DNA of 64,000 nucleotides from Sphingomonas chungangi. Its GTDB lineage: Bacteria; Pseudomonadota; Alphaproteobacteria; Sphingomonadales; Sphingomonadaceae. The DNA lies in contig NZ_JACEIB010000003.1 in NCBI RefSeq assembly GCF_013778325.1, forward strand, positions 62,001 to 126,000, written 5' to 3'. Position numbers and translations under genes: made by a program. The notes below the pieces were generated by a model. The model worked only from the letters and a program-made list of their open reading frames with translations, did no database searches and was not told the DNA's origin. Positions 10,025 to 19,023 of the stretch are shown in pieces. Each line of letters opens with the position of its first letter. The first letter of the stretch is position 1.

Positions 10025-10857
10025 GGCTGCGCATCGCGCTGCTTCTCGGTTCGCTGATGGTGATGCCGGCGGCGGCAGGCGCCCCCGATCCGCCCGAATG
10101 GACCCAGCCGATCGCGCCGTTCCATCTGATCGGGCCGATCGACTATGTCGGCAGCAAGGGCATCGCCGCTTACCTGATCCACACGTCCATGGGTGCGATC
10201 CTGATCGACGGGACGATGGAGGCGAATGCCGACATGGTCCGCCGCAACATCGAGACGATGGGCGTGCCGATCCGCGAGGTGAAATGGATCGTCGTCACCC
10301 ACGCGCATTTCGATCATGCCGGCGCGGTCGCCGCGCTCGCGAAGATGAGCGGCGCGCAGGTGGTGGCCGGCGCGGGCGATGTCGAGGCGCTGGAACGGGG
10401 CGGATCGCCGGGCGAGGTGCTCTATACGCCGACGCCCTATCCGCCAGTGCATGTCGACAAGCCGATCCACGATCATGACTGGCTCGTCTCGGGCGATCGC
10501 GCGCTCGTCGCCCATTCGACGCCCGGCCACACCCCCGGTTGCACCAGCTGGGCGATGTTCGTGCCTTACGAGACGCGCAATGTCCGGGTCGTCTTCCCCT
10601 GCAGCGTCACCGTCGCGGGCAACCGGCTGGTCGGCAACACGACCTATCCCGGCATCGTCGCCGATTTCCGCAAGAGCTTCGATACGCTGGGCGCGCTCAA
10701 GGCCGACGTCGTGCTGCCGGCGCATCCCGAGATCGCCGACGTGATCGGGCGTGCGCAGCGCGGCGAGCTGATCGATCCGGCGCTGCTCGGGCAGATCGTG
10801 GCCCAGTCCCGCGTCGATTTCGAGGCGGAGCTCCAACGCCAGTCGAAAGCGAAATGA
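10021..10857 (+). CDS. Subclass B3 metallo-beta-lactamase
   Basis: A 278-residue predicted periplasmic zinc hydrolase. An N-terminal signal peptide (about residues 1-20, ending AAAGA) precedes an MBL fold with all six ligands: H94, H96, D98 and H99 in HAHFDH, H170 in TPGHTPG, and H235 in LPAHPE. This is the two-zinc B3 pattern (H116-H118-H196 and D120-H121-H263 in standard numbering), and PCS near residue 194 fits the B3 serine position. Length is close to the L1/CAU-1 group. Carbapenem hydrolysis is plausible but not proven by sequence; some B3-like enzymes act on other substrates. It is coupled to the YCII gene by an ATGA overlap. Confidence 0.88.
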   Translation: MRLRIALLLGSLMVMPAAAGAPDPPEWTQPIAPFHLIGPIDYVGSKGIAAYLIHTSMGAILIDGTMEANADMVRRNIETMGVPIREVKWIVVTHAHFDHAGAVAALAKMSGAQVVAGAGDVEALERGGSPGEVLYTPTPYPPVHVDKPIHDHDWLVSGDRALVAHSTPGHTPGCTSWAMFVPYETRNVRVVFPCSVTVAGNRLVGNTTYPGIVADFRKSFDTLGALKADVVLPAHPEIADVIGRAQRGELIDPALLGQIVAQSRVDFEAELQRQSKAK

Positions 10858-10887
10858 GCGAGGGAGCGGCGGACCGCTCCCTCGCTC
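10856..10887. terminator. Hairpin between convergent genes (possible bidirectional terminator)
   Basis: A perfect 14-base-pair stem (GAGCGAGGGAGCGG with CCGCTCCCTCGCTC, loop CGGA) that overlaps the MBL stop codon and ends seven bases before the stop of the convergent hydrolase. No T-tract on either side, so Rho or simple pausing may be involved. Confidence 0.6.
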
Positions 10888-10893
10888 GTCCGA

Positions 10894-11724
10894 TCAGGCT
10901 TGGATGAACTCCAGCAGATCCGCGTTGATCACATCGGCATGGGTCGTCGCCATGCCGTGCGGATAACCCTTATAGACCTTGAGCGTGCCGTGCTTGAGCA
11001 GGGTGATCCCGATCAGGGCGGAATCGGCGATCGGCACCACCTGGTCGTCGTCGCCGTGCATCAGCAGGACGGGCACGTCGATCGCCTTCAGGTCCTCGGT
11101 GAAGTCGGTTTCGGAGAAGGCCTTCACGCACTCGTAATGGGCCTTGATGCTGCCCATCATGCCCTGTCGCCACCAGTTGCGGATCACCCCCTCGCTCACC
11201 GCGACGCCTTCGCGGTTGAAGCCATAGAAAGGGCCGGTCGGGATATCGAGGAAGAACTGGGCACGGTTGGAAGCGGTGCCCTGGCGGAAGCCGTCGAACA
11301 CCTCCATCGGAAGTCCGCCTGGATTGGCCTCGCTCTTGAGCATGACCGGCGGGACGGCGCCGATCAGCACCGCCTTGGCGACCCGGCCAGGCTCGGCGCG
11401 GGCGACATAGTGCGCGACCTCGCCGCCGCCGGTGGAATGGCCGACATGGACGGCGTTCTTCAGGTCCAGCTGCTTCGCCAGCGCGATCACGTCTGCCGCA
11501 TAGGTGTCCATCTCGTTGCCGCCGTCCGTCTGGTCCGATCGGCCGTGGCCGCGCCGGTCGTGCGCGATCACGCGGTAGCCGTGGCCAAGGAAGAACATCA
11601 TCTGGTTGTCCCAGTCGTCCGCGCTCAGCGGCCAGCCGTGATGGAAGACGATCGGCTGGGCATCCTTGGGCCCCCAATCCTTGTAGAAGATGCTGGTGCC
11701 GTCCTGCGTCGTGATCGTGCCCAT
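10894..11724 (-). CDS. Alpha/beta hydrolase, non-heme chloroperoxidase/arylesterase type
   Basis: A 276-residue cytosolic hydrolase. The nucleophile is S97 in VGHSTGGGE, the oxyanion region is FHHGWPLS, and HGDDDQVVP and YPHGM near the C-terminus carry the expected Asp and His. Length and motifs match the cofactor-free haloperoxidase/arylesterase family, whose real activity is usually ester hydrolysis and perhydrolysis. The ATG at 11724 follows AGGGAGAG; in-frame upstream codons lack a ribosome site. Its promoter shares a 146-base gap with the divergent next gene. Confidence 0.9.
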   Translation of the reverse strand: MGTITTQDGTSIFYKDWGPKDAQPIVFHHGWPLSADDWDNQMMFFLGHGYRVIAHDRRGHGRSDQTDGGNEMDTYAADVIALAKQLDLKNAVHVGHSTGGGEVAHYVARAEPGRVAKAVLIGAVPPVMLKSEANPGGLPMEVFDGFRQGTASNRAQFFLDIPTGPFYGFNREGVAVSEGVIRNWWRQGMMGSIKAHYECVKAFSETDFTEDLKAIDVPVLLMHGDDDQVVPIADSALIGITLLKHGTLKVYKGYPHGMATTHADVINADLLEFIQA

Positions 11725-11870
11725 GGCGACTCTCCCTTGGTTCGGAGGCGCAACGATAGCATGGGTGTAGGCCGGTTGTCTTACGTTGTCAGGGCCGCCA
11801 CGGAGAAAAATCCGTGCAACTCGCGGGACATCGGGGGTAGGGCGGGGCAACTCGGCAGGGAGAGCCTCGC

Positions 11871-12218
11871 GTGGGTGTGACGATCTACGGCATCAAGAAT
11901 TGCGACACGATGAAGAAGGCGCGCAGCTGGCTCGACGATCACGGCGTCACCTATGATTTCCACGACTACAAGGCGTCCGGCATCGATCGATCGCATCTCG
12001 ACGCCTGGGTGGCGGAGCATGGCTGGGAGACGATCCTGAACCGCGCCGGCACGACCTTCCGCAAGCTGCCCGATGCTGATCGCGAGGGGATCGATGCCGA
12101 GAAGGCGATCGAGCTGATGATCGCCCAACCCTCGATGATCAAGCGTCCGGTTCTCGATCTCGGCGGGCATACGCTGGTGGGATTCAGGCCGGAGCAGTAC
12201 GGGAAAGCCTTCGCCTGA
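11871..12218 (+). CDS. Spx/ArsC-family protein (YffB-like)
   Basis: A 115-residue thioredoxin-fold protein beginning [15 protein letters not shown], with a single active-site-like cysteine in [13 protein letters not shown] and the family [11 protein letters not shown] and KRPVLDL segments. YffB-like members are distinct from true arsenate reductases and may be glutathione-dependent thiol enzymes; arsenate reduction should not be assumed. It starts with GTG at 11871 behind CAGGGAGAG. Its TGA overlaps the ATG of the next gene, so the pair is coupled. Confidence 0.85.
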   Translation: MGVTIYGIKNCDTMKKARSWLDDHGVTYDFHDYKASGIDRSHLDAWVAEHGWETILNRAGTTFRKLPDADREGIDAEKAIELMIAQPSMIKRPVLDLGGHTLVGFRPEQYGKAFA

Positions 12219-12856
12219 TGATCGCCGACCCGCCGGCCGCATCCGTGGACATGCCCGCCGTGCGCTGGCCCGATACGCCGGTTTCGCGGCTGGAGGTGCT
12301 GGCGCTGATCCAGACGCTCAACGCGGACTTGCTGAGCCATCCGAGCGCGACGCTGACGCTCGATCGCTGGTGCGCCGATCACAAGCTGGCGAACCCCGCC
12401 ACGGTGGTGGCCGAACGGGTGCAGGGTGCCGGCAAGCCGATCCCGCCCGGCGTCTATGAAGCGCTCAAGGTGTCGCCGGGTACCGCCGTCAACTATCGCG
12501 CGGTGCGTCTCAAATGCGGGGCACATGTGCTGTCGGAGGCGGACAACTGGTACGTGCCGTCGCGTCTGACGGCCGACATGAACCATGCGCTCGAAACCAG
12601 CGACATCGCCTTCGGCCGCGCGGTGCAGGCGCTGAACTACAGCCGCCATACGCTGGCCGCGACCCTGCTGTGGTCGCCGCTCGCGCCGGGCTGGGAGCAT
12701 GAGGGACTGCCGAAGGGCAGCGGCGTACCGCTCGCCATTCCTCGCCATGTGCTGGAACATCGTGCCGTGCTGACGACGCCGGACGGCACGCCGTTCAGCC
12801 TCGTGGTGGAGAACTACACCTCCGATATTCTCGACTTCCCACCGCCCAAAGGCTAG
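12218..12856 (+). CDS. Conserved protein with possible chorismate-lyase/UTRA-like fold
   Basis: A 212-residue cytosolic protein with no signal or membrane segment. The pattern YRAVRLKCGAHVLSEADNWY followed by a later HRAVLTTPDGTPFSLVVE resembles the two halves of the chorismate-lyase/UTRA beta-barrel, where an arginine-bearing strand and a late strand frame the pocket. This is a fold-level impression, not a function call. The ATG overlaps the previous stop (TGATG), and panB follows by nine bases, so it is likely part of a Spx-like, this protein, panB operon. Confidence 0.6.
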   Translation: MIADPPAASVDMPAVRWPDTPVSRLEVLALIQTLNADLLSHPSATLTLDRWCADHKLANPATVVAERVQGAGKPIPPGVYEALKVSPGTAVNYRAVRLKCGAHVLSEADNWYVPSRLTADMNHALETSDIAFGRAVQALNYSRHTLAATLLWSPLAPGWEHEGLPKGSGVPLAIPRHVLEHRAVLTTPDGTPFSLVVENYTSDILDFPPPKG

Positions 12857-12865
12857 GCCACGCCC

Positions 12866-13723
12866 ATGTCCACCACCTTCACGCTCGACACCTCGACGAG
12901 CCGCGCGCACCCGACGCCCGCGCCGATGAAGCGGCTGACCGTCCCCGCCGTGATGAAGCGCAAGGGCGGCGAGCCGATCGTCATGCTCACCGCCTACACC
13001 GCGCGCATGGCGCAGCTGCTCGATCCGCATTGCGACGTGCTGCTGGTTGGCGACAGCCTGGGGCAGGTGATCTACGGCCTGCCGACCACGCTGCAGGTGA
13101 CGCTCGACATGATGTGCGCGCACGGTGCCGCCGTGGTGCGCGGCTCCTATCATTCGGTGGTGATCATCGACATGCCGTTCGGCAGCTACGAGCGGAGCCC
13201 CGAGCAGGCCTTCGCCTCCGCTTCGCGGATCATGGCGGAGACGGGCGCGGCTGGCGTCAAGCTCGAAGGTGGCGAGGCGATGGCGCCGACCGTGGCGTTC
13301 CTCTCCCAGCGCGGCATCCCGGTGGTCGGCCATGTCGGGCTGACCCCGCAGGCGGTGAACGCGCTCGGCGGCTACGGCGCGCGGGGGCGCAGCGAGGCCG
13401 AGGAGGCGAAGATCCTGCGCGACGCCAAGGCGATCTCCGATGCCGGCGCCTTCCTGCTGGTGATCGAGGGCGTGGTCGAACCGATCGCGGCGCGGATCAC
13501 AAAGGAGGTCGCCTGCCCGACGATCGGCATCGGCGCGTCGGCGGAGTGCGACGGTCAGGTGCTGGTGATCGACGACATGCTGGGCATGTTCGAGCGCACC
13601 GCGCGCTTCGTGAAGCGCTACGACGATCTGGCGGCGCGCATCTCGTCTGCGGCCGAAACCTACGCCGCCGAGGTCCGTTCGCGCGCCTTTCCCACCGCGG
13701 AGCAGACCTACGCCCCCAAGTAG
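12866..13723 (+). CDS. panB: 3-methyl-2-oxobutanoate hydroxymethyltransferase
   Basis: Transfers a hydroxymethyl group from methylene-tetrahydrofolate to 2-oxoisovalerate, the first committed step to pantothenate and coenzyme A. The 285-residue protein has the family signatures [35 protein letters not shown], and TIGIGAS, with the metal-binding Asp in VGDS. It has a 25-residue N-terminal leader before VPAVMKRKG, slightly longer than E. coli PanB. panC is not adjacent. The start lies nine bases after the preceding gene. Confidence 0.96.
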   Translation: MSTTFTLDTSTSRAHPTPAPMKRLTVPAVMKRKGGEPIVMLTAYTARMAQLLDPHCDVLLVGDSLGQVIYGLPTTLQVTLDMMCAHGAAVVRGSYHSVVIIDMPFGSYERSPEQAFASASRIMAETGAAGVKLEGGEAMAPTVAFLSQRGIPVVGHVGLTPQAVNALGGYGARGRSEAEEAKILRDAKAISDAGAFLLVIEGVVEPIAARITKEVACPTIGIGASAECDGQVLVIDDMLGMFERTARFVKRYDDLAARISSAAETYAAEVRSRAFPTAEQTYAPK

Positions 13724-13798
13724 CTGTTTCGCTCGGCAAGACTCGCCGCTAAGGTCCGCCGAATTTTGAGGGCGCAGGGTGCCCGCTGGAGATCGTGA

Positions 13799-14497
13799 TT
13801 GGCACGCATGCCGCAGAATAACGAAGCTTTCATCCGCGAGGTGGACGAGGAAGTCCGTCGCGAGCAGGCGCAGAAGCTGGCCCGCCGCTATGGCGTGATC
13901 GTCGCGGTGATCGTGGTGCTGGCGCTGGCCGCGTTCGGCGGCACCTTGTGGTGGCGTTCGCACCAGGCCGCCGTGGCGGGCCAGCGTGGGGACGCGTTCA
14001 CCGACGCGATGGCGAACATTTCCAACGGCAAGGAAGCCGAGGCGAAGAAGCAGCTGGCGACGATGGTCGGCTCGGATGCCAAGGGCTATGCCCCGCTGGC
14101 GCGCATGCTCCAGGCCGATCTGCTGGTGCGCGAGCGCAAGGATGCCGACGGCGCCGCCGCCTTCCTCAAGCTGTCGCAGGATGGATCGGTGCCGCAGCCG
14201 CTGCGCGACGTCGCGCTGATGCGCGCCACCACGCTGCAGTTCGACACGTTGCCGCCGCAGCAGGTCATCGACCGGATGAAGCCGCTCGCGCAGACCGGCA
14301 ATCCCTGGTTCGGCAGCGCCGGCGAGATGACCGGCCTCGCCTGGATGAAGCTCGGCCAGCCCAAGAAGGCGGGCGAGATGTTCGTGGCGATGACCAAGGA
14401 CAAGAGCGTGCCGGCATCGCTGCGCTCGCGCGTCGCGCAGCTGGCGGCGGACCTCGGCTACGAGGCCGTTCAGCCTCAGGACATGCCCGCCTCCTGA
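13799..14497 (+). CDS. YfgM-like membrane-anchored TPR protein
   Basis: A 232-residue protein with a short cytosolic N-terminus (FIREVDEEVRREQAQ), one transmembrane helix at about residues 32-50 (VIVAVIVVLALAAFGG) and a periplasmic helical repeat region. In E. coli YfgM is an ancillary SecYEG-PpiD partner that helps envelope proteins fold. The neighbours bamB and der in the same order as in E. coli support the call. I favour the TTG start because TGGAGA lies seven bases before it; an ATG three codons later is possible. Confidence 0.85.
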   Translation: MARMPQNNEAFIREVDEEVRREQAQKLARRYGVIVAVIVVLALAAFGGTLWWRSHQAAVAGQRGDAFTDAMANISNGKEAEAKKQLATMVGSDAKGYAPLARMLQADLLVRERKDADGAAAFLKLSQDGSVPQPLRDVALMRATTLQFDTLPPQQVIDRMKPLAQTGNPWFGSAGEMTGLAWMKLGQPKKAGEMFVAMTKDKSVPASLRSRVAQLAADLGYEAVQPQDMPAS

Positions 14498-14549
14498 TGG
14501 AGCGGGCGATCGGACGGGATTGATGAATCAGATGATGGGGCGGGACAGC

Positions 14550-15947
14550 ATGAACATTCGGCGCCGGGCGCCGCTCGCGGGCGCGCTGATCGCGGCGACG
14601 CTGCTGACGGGCTGCGGCATCTTCAAGGGCGGCGGCGAGAAGGGACCCAAGACGGCGGTGCTCGGCGAGCGCATTCCGGTGCTGACCGTGGAGAGCAGCG
14701 CGGGCACCGATGCCTCGATCGCGGCCAACCCGGTGATCGTGCCGCCGGCCGACACCAACACCGATTGGACCCAGCCGGCCGGCAACGCGCAGAAGGCGAT
14801 GGGCAACGTCGCGCTCGGCGCCCAGCCCGTGCGCGTGTGGGACGCCAACATCGGCAAGGCCGGCAAGAACGAGCGGCTCGCCGCCGCGCCGGTGATCGCC
14901 GACGGCCATCTCTTCGTGATGGACACGCAGGCGCGCGTCCATGCCTATGACGCCCAGTCGGGCCGCGAGCTGTGGGAGACGCAGCTCAAGGCCAAGGTCG
15001 GCCCCCGGCTCAAGCAGGCCGGCGTGATGGGCTTGGTCGGCATGAAGGAGACCAAGCATTACAGCCGTTCGCTGTTCGGTGGCGGCGTCAGCTACGAGGG
15101 CGGCAAGCTCTACGCGACCAGCGGACTCGGCGACGTGGCGCAGCTCGATGCGGCGAGCGGCAAGCTTGGCTGGCAGGTGACGCCGGGCGGCCCGCTGCGC
15201 GGCGCGCCCTCGATCGCCAACGGCGCGATCTACGTGATGAGCGCCGACAACCAGATCTATGCGCTCTCCGAAACCGACGGCAGCACCCAGTGGACCGCCT
15301 CCGGCCCGCTGGAGACCGCCGGCGTGTTCGGTACCGGTGCGCCCGCGATCGCGCGCGCCACTGTGATCGCCGGCTTCTCCTCGGGCGATCTCGACGCCTA
15401 TCGCTACGAGAATGGCCGCATCGTGTGGCAGGACGCGCTGACCCGCACCAGCATGTCCACCTCGGTCGGCGACGTGACCGATGTCGATGCCAGCCCGGTT
15501 GTCGACGAGAGCCGCGTCTATGCGGTGGGCGCGGGCGGGCGCATGATCGCGCTCGACCTGACCACCGGCCAGCGGCTTTGGGAGGTCAATCTCGGCGGTA
15601 TCTCGACGCCCGCTCTCGGCGGCGACTGGCTGTTCGTGGTGGCCGACGATGCCAAGCTCTACTGCATCGAGCGGACCACCGGAAAGATCCGCTGGACCAC
15701 CCAGCTCGATCATTGGAGGAACGCCAAGAAGAAGAACGGCCTGATCTTCTGGAACGGCCCGGTGATCGCCGGCGGCCGGCTGGTGCTGACCAACTCGCTG
15801 GGCGAGATCGCCTATGTGACGGTGGCGGACGGCAAGGTTCAGGACAGCGATCGCGTCGCCAAGGCGCCATTCACGCTGCCGCCGGTGGTGGCCAACAACA
15901 TGATGTACCTGCTCTCGAGCGACGGCCGCCTGACGGCCTGGCGGTGA
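14550..15947 (+). CDS. bamB: Outer membrane assembly lipoprotein BamB (PQQ-like propeller)
   Basis: BamB is the beta-propeller lipoprotein of the BAM complex, which inserts beta-barrels into the outer membrane. The ATG at 14550 gives a short type II signal ending LLTGC, with lipidated cysteine at residue 22; in-frame ATGs up to 27 bases upstream would lengthen the n-region. The rest is repeated propeller blades (for example HLFVMDTQARVHAYDAQSGRE written here in part as VHAYDAQSGRE, then IYALSETDG and LYCIERTTGK). It follows yfgM-like by 52 bases and precedes der. Confidence 0.93.
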   Translation: MNIRRRAPLAGALIAATLLTGCGIFKGGGEKGPKTAVLGERIPVLTVESSAGTDASIAANPVIVPPADTNTDWTQPAGNAQKAMGNVALGAQPVRVWDANIGKAGKNERLAAAPVIADGHLFVMDTQARVHAYDAQSGRELWETQLKAKVGPRLKQAGVMGLVGMKETKHYSRSLFGGGVSYEGGKLYATSGLGDVAQLDAASGKLGWQVTPGGPLRGAPSIANGAIYVMSADNQIYALSETDGSTQWTASGPLETAGVFGTGAPAIARATVIAGFSSGDLDAYRYENGRIVWQDALTRTSMSTSVGDVTDVDASPVVDESRVYAVGAGGRMIALDLTTGQRLWEVNLGGISTPALGGDWLFVVADDAKLYCIERTTGKIRWTTQLDHWRNAKKKNGLIFWNGPVIAGGRLVLTNSLGEIAYVTVADGKVQDSDRVAKAPFTLPPVVANNMMYLLSSDGRLTAWR

Positions 15948-15951
15948 TCCA

Positions 15952-15986
15952 GCCCCTCTCCCGCCAGGGCGGGAGAGGGCTATTTT
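15952..15986 (+). terminator. Terminator after bamB
   Basis: A 13-base-pair CCCTCTCCCGCC/GGCGGGAGAGGG stem followed by TATTTT, four bases after the bamB stop. It belongs to the same GC-rich hairpin family seen elsewhere in the window. der has its own ribosome site 20 bases on. Confidence 0.65.
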
Positions 15987-16015
15987 CCGGCCCTGATCGG
16001 CCCTAAAGGAGCCGT

Positions 16016-17395
16016 ATGGCCCAAGCCCCCGTCGTCGCCATCGTCGGCCGACCCAATGTCGGCAAGTCGACCCTGTTCAACCGCCTCGTCGGCAAGCGGC
16101 TCGCGCTGGTCGACGATCGCCCGGGCGTGACCCGCGACCGGCGCGAGGGCGATGCCGATCTGCTCGGCGTGCCCTTCCGCATCGTCGACACCGCCGGCTT
16201 CGAGAGCGACGACCCGCAGACGCTGCCGGGACGCATGCGCGCGCAGACCGAGGCCGCCGTCGCGCAGGCCGACGCCGCGATCTTCATGATCGACGCGCGT
16301 GCCGGCGTGACCCCGCTCGACGAGACGGTGGCGCAATGGCTGCGCGGCTCCGACACGCCGATCGTGCTCGTCTGCAACAAGGCGGAGGGGAGGGCTGCCG
16401 AGCCCGGCATCATGGAGAGCTTCGCGCTCGGCCTCGGCGATCCGATCGCGCTGTCCGCCGAGCATGGCGAGGGCATGGGCGACCTGTTCACCGCGCTTCT
16501 CCCCTATATCGACCGCGAGGATTTCGAGGAGGAGCCGGAGGACGAGGACGATCCCGATCGTATCCTGAAGCTCGCCATCGTCGGCCGTCCGAATGCGGGC
16601 AAGTCCACCCTGGTCAACCAGTTCCTTCAGGAGGAGCGGATGATCACCGGGCCGGAGGCCGGCATCACCCGCGATTCGATCGCGGTCGACTGGATGTGGC
16701 CGAGCCCGGAAGGCCGCTTCCGCCCCGTCCGCCTGATCGATACTGCGGGCTTGCGCAAGAAGGCCAAGGTGGAGGACAAGCTGGAGAAGCTCTCCGCCTC
16801 CGACACGATGCGCGCGGTGGATTTCGCCGAAGTGGTCGTGCTGCTGCTCGACGCGACGCGGGGCCTTGAGGCGCAGGATCTGCGCATTGCCGATCATGTG
16901 CTTCAGGAGGGCCGAGCCCTCGTCATCGCGCTCAACAAATGGGATGTGGCGGAAGGCCAGTCGGCGCTGTTCAACGGCGTGAAGGGCGCGCTGGAGGAGG
17001 GCCTCTCTCAGGTGAAGGGCGTGCCGCTGATCGCCGTCTCCGCCGCGACCGGCAAGGGGCTCGATCAGCTGCTCGGCGCCGCCTTCGAGACGCGCGACGC
17101 GTGGAGCCGCCGCGTCTCCACCGGCGTGCTCAACCGCTGGTTCGAGAAGGCGGTGGAGAAGAACCCGCCGCCCGCGCCCGGCGGCAAGCGCATCAAGCTG
17201 CGCTTCATCACCCAGGCCAAGACCCGCCCGCCCGGTTTCGTGCTGTTCGGCACGCGGGTGGACGAGCTGCCGATGAGCTACCAACGCTACCTGATCAACG
17301 GTATCCGCAAGGAACTGGGCTTCGGCGCGGTGCCGGTGCGGCTGACGCTCCGGGCGCCCAAGAACCCCTTCGAGGGCAGGAAAACATCCGAATGA
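16016..17395 (+). CDS. der: Ribosome assembly GTPase Der (EngA)
   Basis: An essential GTPase with two tandem G domains and a KH-like domain that helps mature the 50S subunit. The first G1 motif is GRPNVGKST near residue 10 and the second GRPNAGKST near residue 190; DTAGF and DTAGL are the two G3 motifs and NKAE and NKWD the two G4 motifs. The C-terminal KH-like part ends NPFEG. Length (459) is typical. TAAAGGAG precedes the ATG. The last bases overlap the next gene (ATGA). Confidence 0.98.
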   Translation: MAQAPVVAIVGRPNVGKSTLFNRLVGKRLALVDDRPGVTRDRREGDADLLGVPFRIVDTAGFESDDPQTLPGRMRAQTEAAVAQADAAIFMIDARAGVTPLDETVAQWLRGSDTPIVLVCNKAEGRAAEPGIMESFALGLGDPIALSAEHGEGMGDLFTALLPYIDREDFEEEPEDEDDPDRILKLAIVGRPNAGKSTLVNQFLQEERMITGPEAGITRDSIAVDWMWPSPEGRFRPVRLIDTAGLRKKAKVEDKLEKLSASDTMRAVDFAEVVVLLLDATRGLEAQDLRIADHVLQEGRALVIALNKWDVAEGQSALFNGVKGALEEGLSQVKGVPLIAVSAATGKGLDQLLGAAFETRDAWSRRVSTGVLNRWFEKAVEKNPPPAPGGKRIKLRFITQAKTRPPGFVLFGTRVDELPMSYQRYLINGIRKELGFGAVPVRLTLRAPKNPFEGRKTSE

Positions 17396-17622
17396 GCGAA
17401 ACGCTCCTCGATCTTCGAGGAATGCGCTGCCCGTGGCCCGCGCTGCGCGTCGCCCGCGCGATTCGCGAGGCCGGGCCGGACGCCACCGCCATCCTTGCCG
17501 TCGCCGACGATCCGATCGCACCGCGCGAGATCACCGCCGTCGCAACCGAACGGGGGTGGGCCGCCACCCCGAAAATCACGCAAATCGGCCCCGGACTGCG
17601 ACTATCCGCTAACGTGCGGTAA
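17392..17622 (+). CDS. TusA/SirA-family sulfur carrier protein
   Basis: A 76-residue single-domain protein with the family motif in LRGMRCPWPALRVARA: the CPxP cysteine carries a persulfide in TusA, which relays sulfur for tRNA thiolation and molybdenum cofactor. Length and motif fit. Coupling to der by ATGA overlap is structural, with no obvious shared pathway. It could serve tRNA thiolation or another sulfur-transfer route; TusBCD partners are not nearby. Confidence 0.88.
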   Translation: MSETLLDLRGMRCPWPALRVARAIREAGPDATAILAVADDPIAPREITAVATERGWAATPKITQIGPGLRLSANVR

Positions 17623-17688
17623 CACTCCCTTTACCCGATAGGGTGCATAGCCCGATCGTTAGGGTTACGGGTGAAAGGGGTCGCCATC

Positions 17689-18129
17689 GTGGCTATGGGA
17701 GCCGCAGAACTGGTCGATTGGGGCGTGTTCGCCCGTGTCCGCAGCGAGCTGGGTTCCGGCTTCGTGCGGATTCTCGGCTATTTCCGCGAAGATGGCATCA
17801 AGTCCGTCAACCAGATCGAGCAGGCGATCCGCGATCGTTCGGCGGCCGCTTTGGTGCTGCCGGCGCACACGCTGAAGGGCGAATCGCGCCAGTTCGGCGC
17901 CGTGCCGCTCGCCGACCTCGCCGAGTTGATCGAGACGACCGCGCGCCGCTGCGTGGAAGCCCGCGAGACCCCCGACGAGCTGATCGAGAAGGTCGTCGAG
18001 CTGCGCCCGCTGTTCGATGCGACGCTCCGTCTGTTCGATCGCGAGGTGAACCCGATCGTCGAGCGCCGTCCGGGGCCGGGTGGTTTCGGCCGCAAGGCGG
18101 CGGGGACGTTCGGAATTGCGCAGCGCTGA
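17689..18129 (+). CDS. Hpt-domain protein (histidine phosphotransfer)
   Basis: A 146-residue soluble four-helix protein with the phospho-acceptor motif AHTLKGESRQFG, the core of Hpt domains that relay phosphate between response regulators. It stands alone, with no kinase or receiver adjacent, like ChpT or other orphan Hpt proteins of alphaproteobacteria, but ChpT has a different fold and is not meant here. The GTG at 17689 is preferred because AAAGGGG is eight bases before it; ATG at 17695 and GTG at 17671 are alternatives. A strong terminator follows. Confidence 0.85.
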   Translation: MAMGAAELVDWGVFARVRSELGSGFVRILGYFREDGIKSVNQIEQAIRDRSAAALVLPAHTLKGESRQFGAVPLADLAELIETTARRCVEARETPDELIEKVVELRPLFDATLRLFDREVNPIVERRPGPGGFGRKAAGTFGIAQR

Positions 18130-18150
18130 TCGCCTGATCAGAGGGCAACG

Positions 18151-18185
18151 AAAAAGGCCGGCCCCGAAAGGGAGCCGGCCTTTTT
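18151..18185. terminator. Bidirectional terminator between hpt and bfr
   Basis: AAAAAGGCCGGC, a loop, then GCCGGCCTTTTT: a GC stem with A-tract on one side and T-tract on the other. It can stop transcription of the plus-strand Hpt gene and the minus-strand bacterioferritin gene. Confidence 0.92.
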
Positions 18186-18225
18186 GGTTTCTAAGCCCCT
18201 GCCTTCCAGGGAATGGGCCAGATGC

Positions 18226-18726
18226 TCAAGCCCCAGCCGTGCTTTCGCCCTCGCCAGCCGCCTTGGAGTTCAGCTGGATATAGTTCTGCAGGCCCATCAG
18301 CTTGATGAGATCGAACTGCTTCTCCAGGAAATCGACATGCTCCTCCTCGGAATGGAGGATACGTCCGAACAGATCGCGGCTGACATAGTCCTGCACGCTC
18401 TCGGAATGGGCCATGCCCTCGCGCAGCGTCGGGATCGCCTCCTCCTCGAGCGCCATGTCGCCTTTCAGGATCTCCTCCACCGTCTCGCCGATGCGCAAGC
18501 GGCCGAGCAGCTGGAAGTTGGGGAGGCCGCCGAGGAACAGGATGCGCTCCGCCAGCCAGTCGGCATGCTTCATCTCGTCGATGGATTCATGCCGCTCATA
18601 GTCGGCGAGCTTCTGCACGCCCCAATTGTCGAGCAGGCGATAGTGCAGCCAATATTGGTTGATCGCCGTCAGTTCGTTCTTGAGCGCGAGGTTCAAGAGT
18701 TCGATGACTTTCGCGTCGCCCTTCAT
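18226..18726 (-). CDS. bfr: Bacterioferritin
   Basis: A 166-residue heme-containing 24-mer iron store that oxidises Fe(II) at a di-iron ferroxidase site. The pattern ALKNELTAINQYWLHYRLLD, then RHESIDEMKHAD with the heme-ligand methionine and the site glutamate and histidine, and SEEEHVDFLE covers all expected ligands. The ATG at 18726 follows AGGAGA; an in-frame ATG six codons upstream is less likely. The gene lies 83 bases downstream of its ferredoxin partner on the same strand, with a Fur-like site before it. Confidence 0.97.
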   Translation of the reverse strand: MKGDAKVIELLNLALKNELTAINQYWLHYRLLDNWGVQKLADYERHESIDEMKHADWLAERILFLGGLPNFQLLGRLRIGETVEEILKGDMALEEEAIPTLREGMAHSESVQDYVSRDLFGRILHSEEEHVDFLEKQFDLIKLMGLQNYIQLNSKAAGEGESTAGA

Positions 18727-18796
18727 GGCGGTCTCCTTCTGCAATCAGAAGGCCCCGATACGCTGATCGATGCTTGAAACCCAGCGCGAACGACTC

Positions 18797-18812
18797 GCGC
18801 AAGTCATTCTCA
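18797..18812 (-). promoter_or_regulatory. Fur/Irr-like operator upstream of bfr
   Basis: On the minus strand this reads TGAGAATGACTTGCGC, with the TGAGAATGA half common in Fur boxes. It matches the site before bfd at 12 of 16 positions. It lies 71 bases before the bfr start and overlaps the bfd stop. Confidence 0.45.
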
Positions 18813-18983
18813 TGCGGCGTCTGCTTGTTCGGAGGCGATCAGTTGGCGCGCATAGGGAACGCACTGGCCGCAGCGCGGGCGGCAACCGAGCGAGGCATAG
18901 GCCGAAAGCGGATCGCGACAGCCCGAGCGGGCGGCCTCGCGCACTTCGCGTTCGCGCAGAGCATTGCAGACGCAGACGACCAT
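18810..18983 (-). CDS. bfd: Bacterioferritin-associated ferredoxin
   Basis: A 57-residue (2Fe-2S) protein that docks on bacterioferritin and donates electrons to release stored iron. The four cluster cysteines have the exact family spacing: C4 and C6 in MVVCVCN and C38 and C41 in RCGQC; a further C22 and C34 are present. The start ATG follows a weak ribosome site. It lies directly upstream of bfr on the same strand with a matching operator-like site before each gene, so iron-responsive co-regulation is likely. Confidence 0.93.
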   Translation of the reverse strand: MVVCVCNALREREVREAARSGCRDPLSAYASLGCRPRCGQCVPYARQLIASEQADAA

Positions 18984-19023
18984 TCGTGCCCCTCTCCGTG
19001 GAGTCGGTCACGATATAGGGCTA

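Noticed and set aside
11871-12218. Arsenate reductase as the function of the Spx/ArsC-like gene
   Set aside because: No ars genes nearby and the sequence fits the YffB branch, whose substrate is not arsenate.
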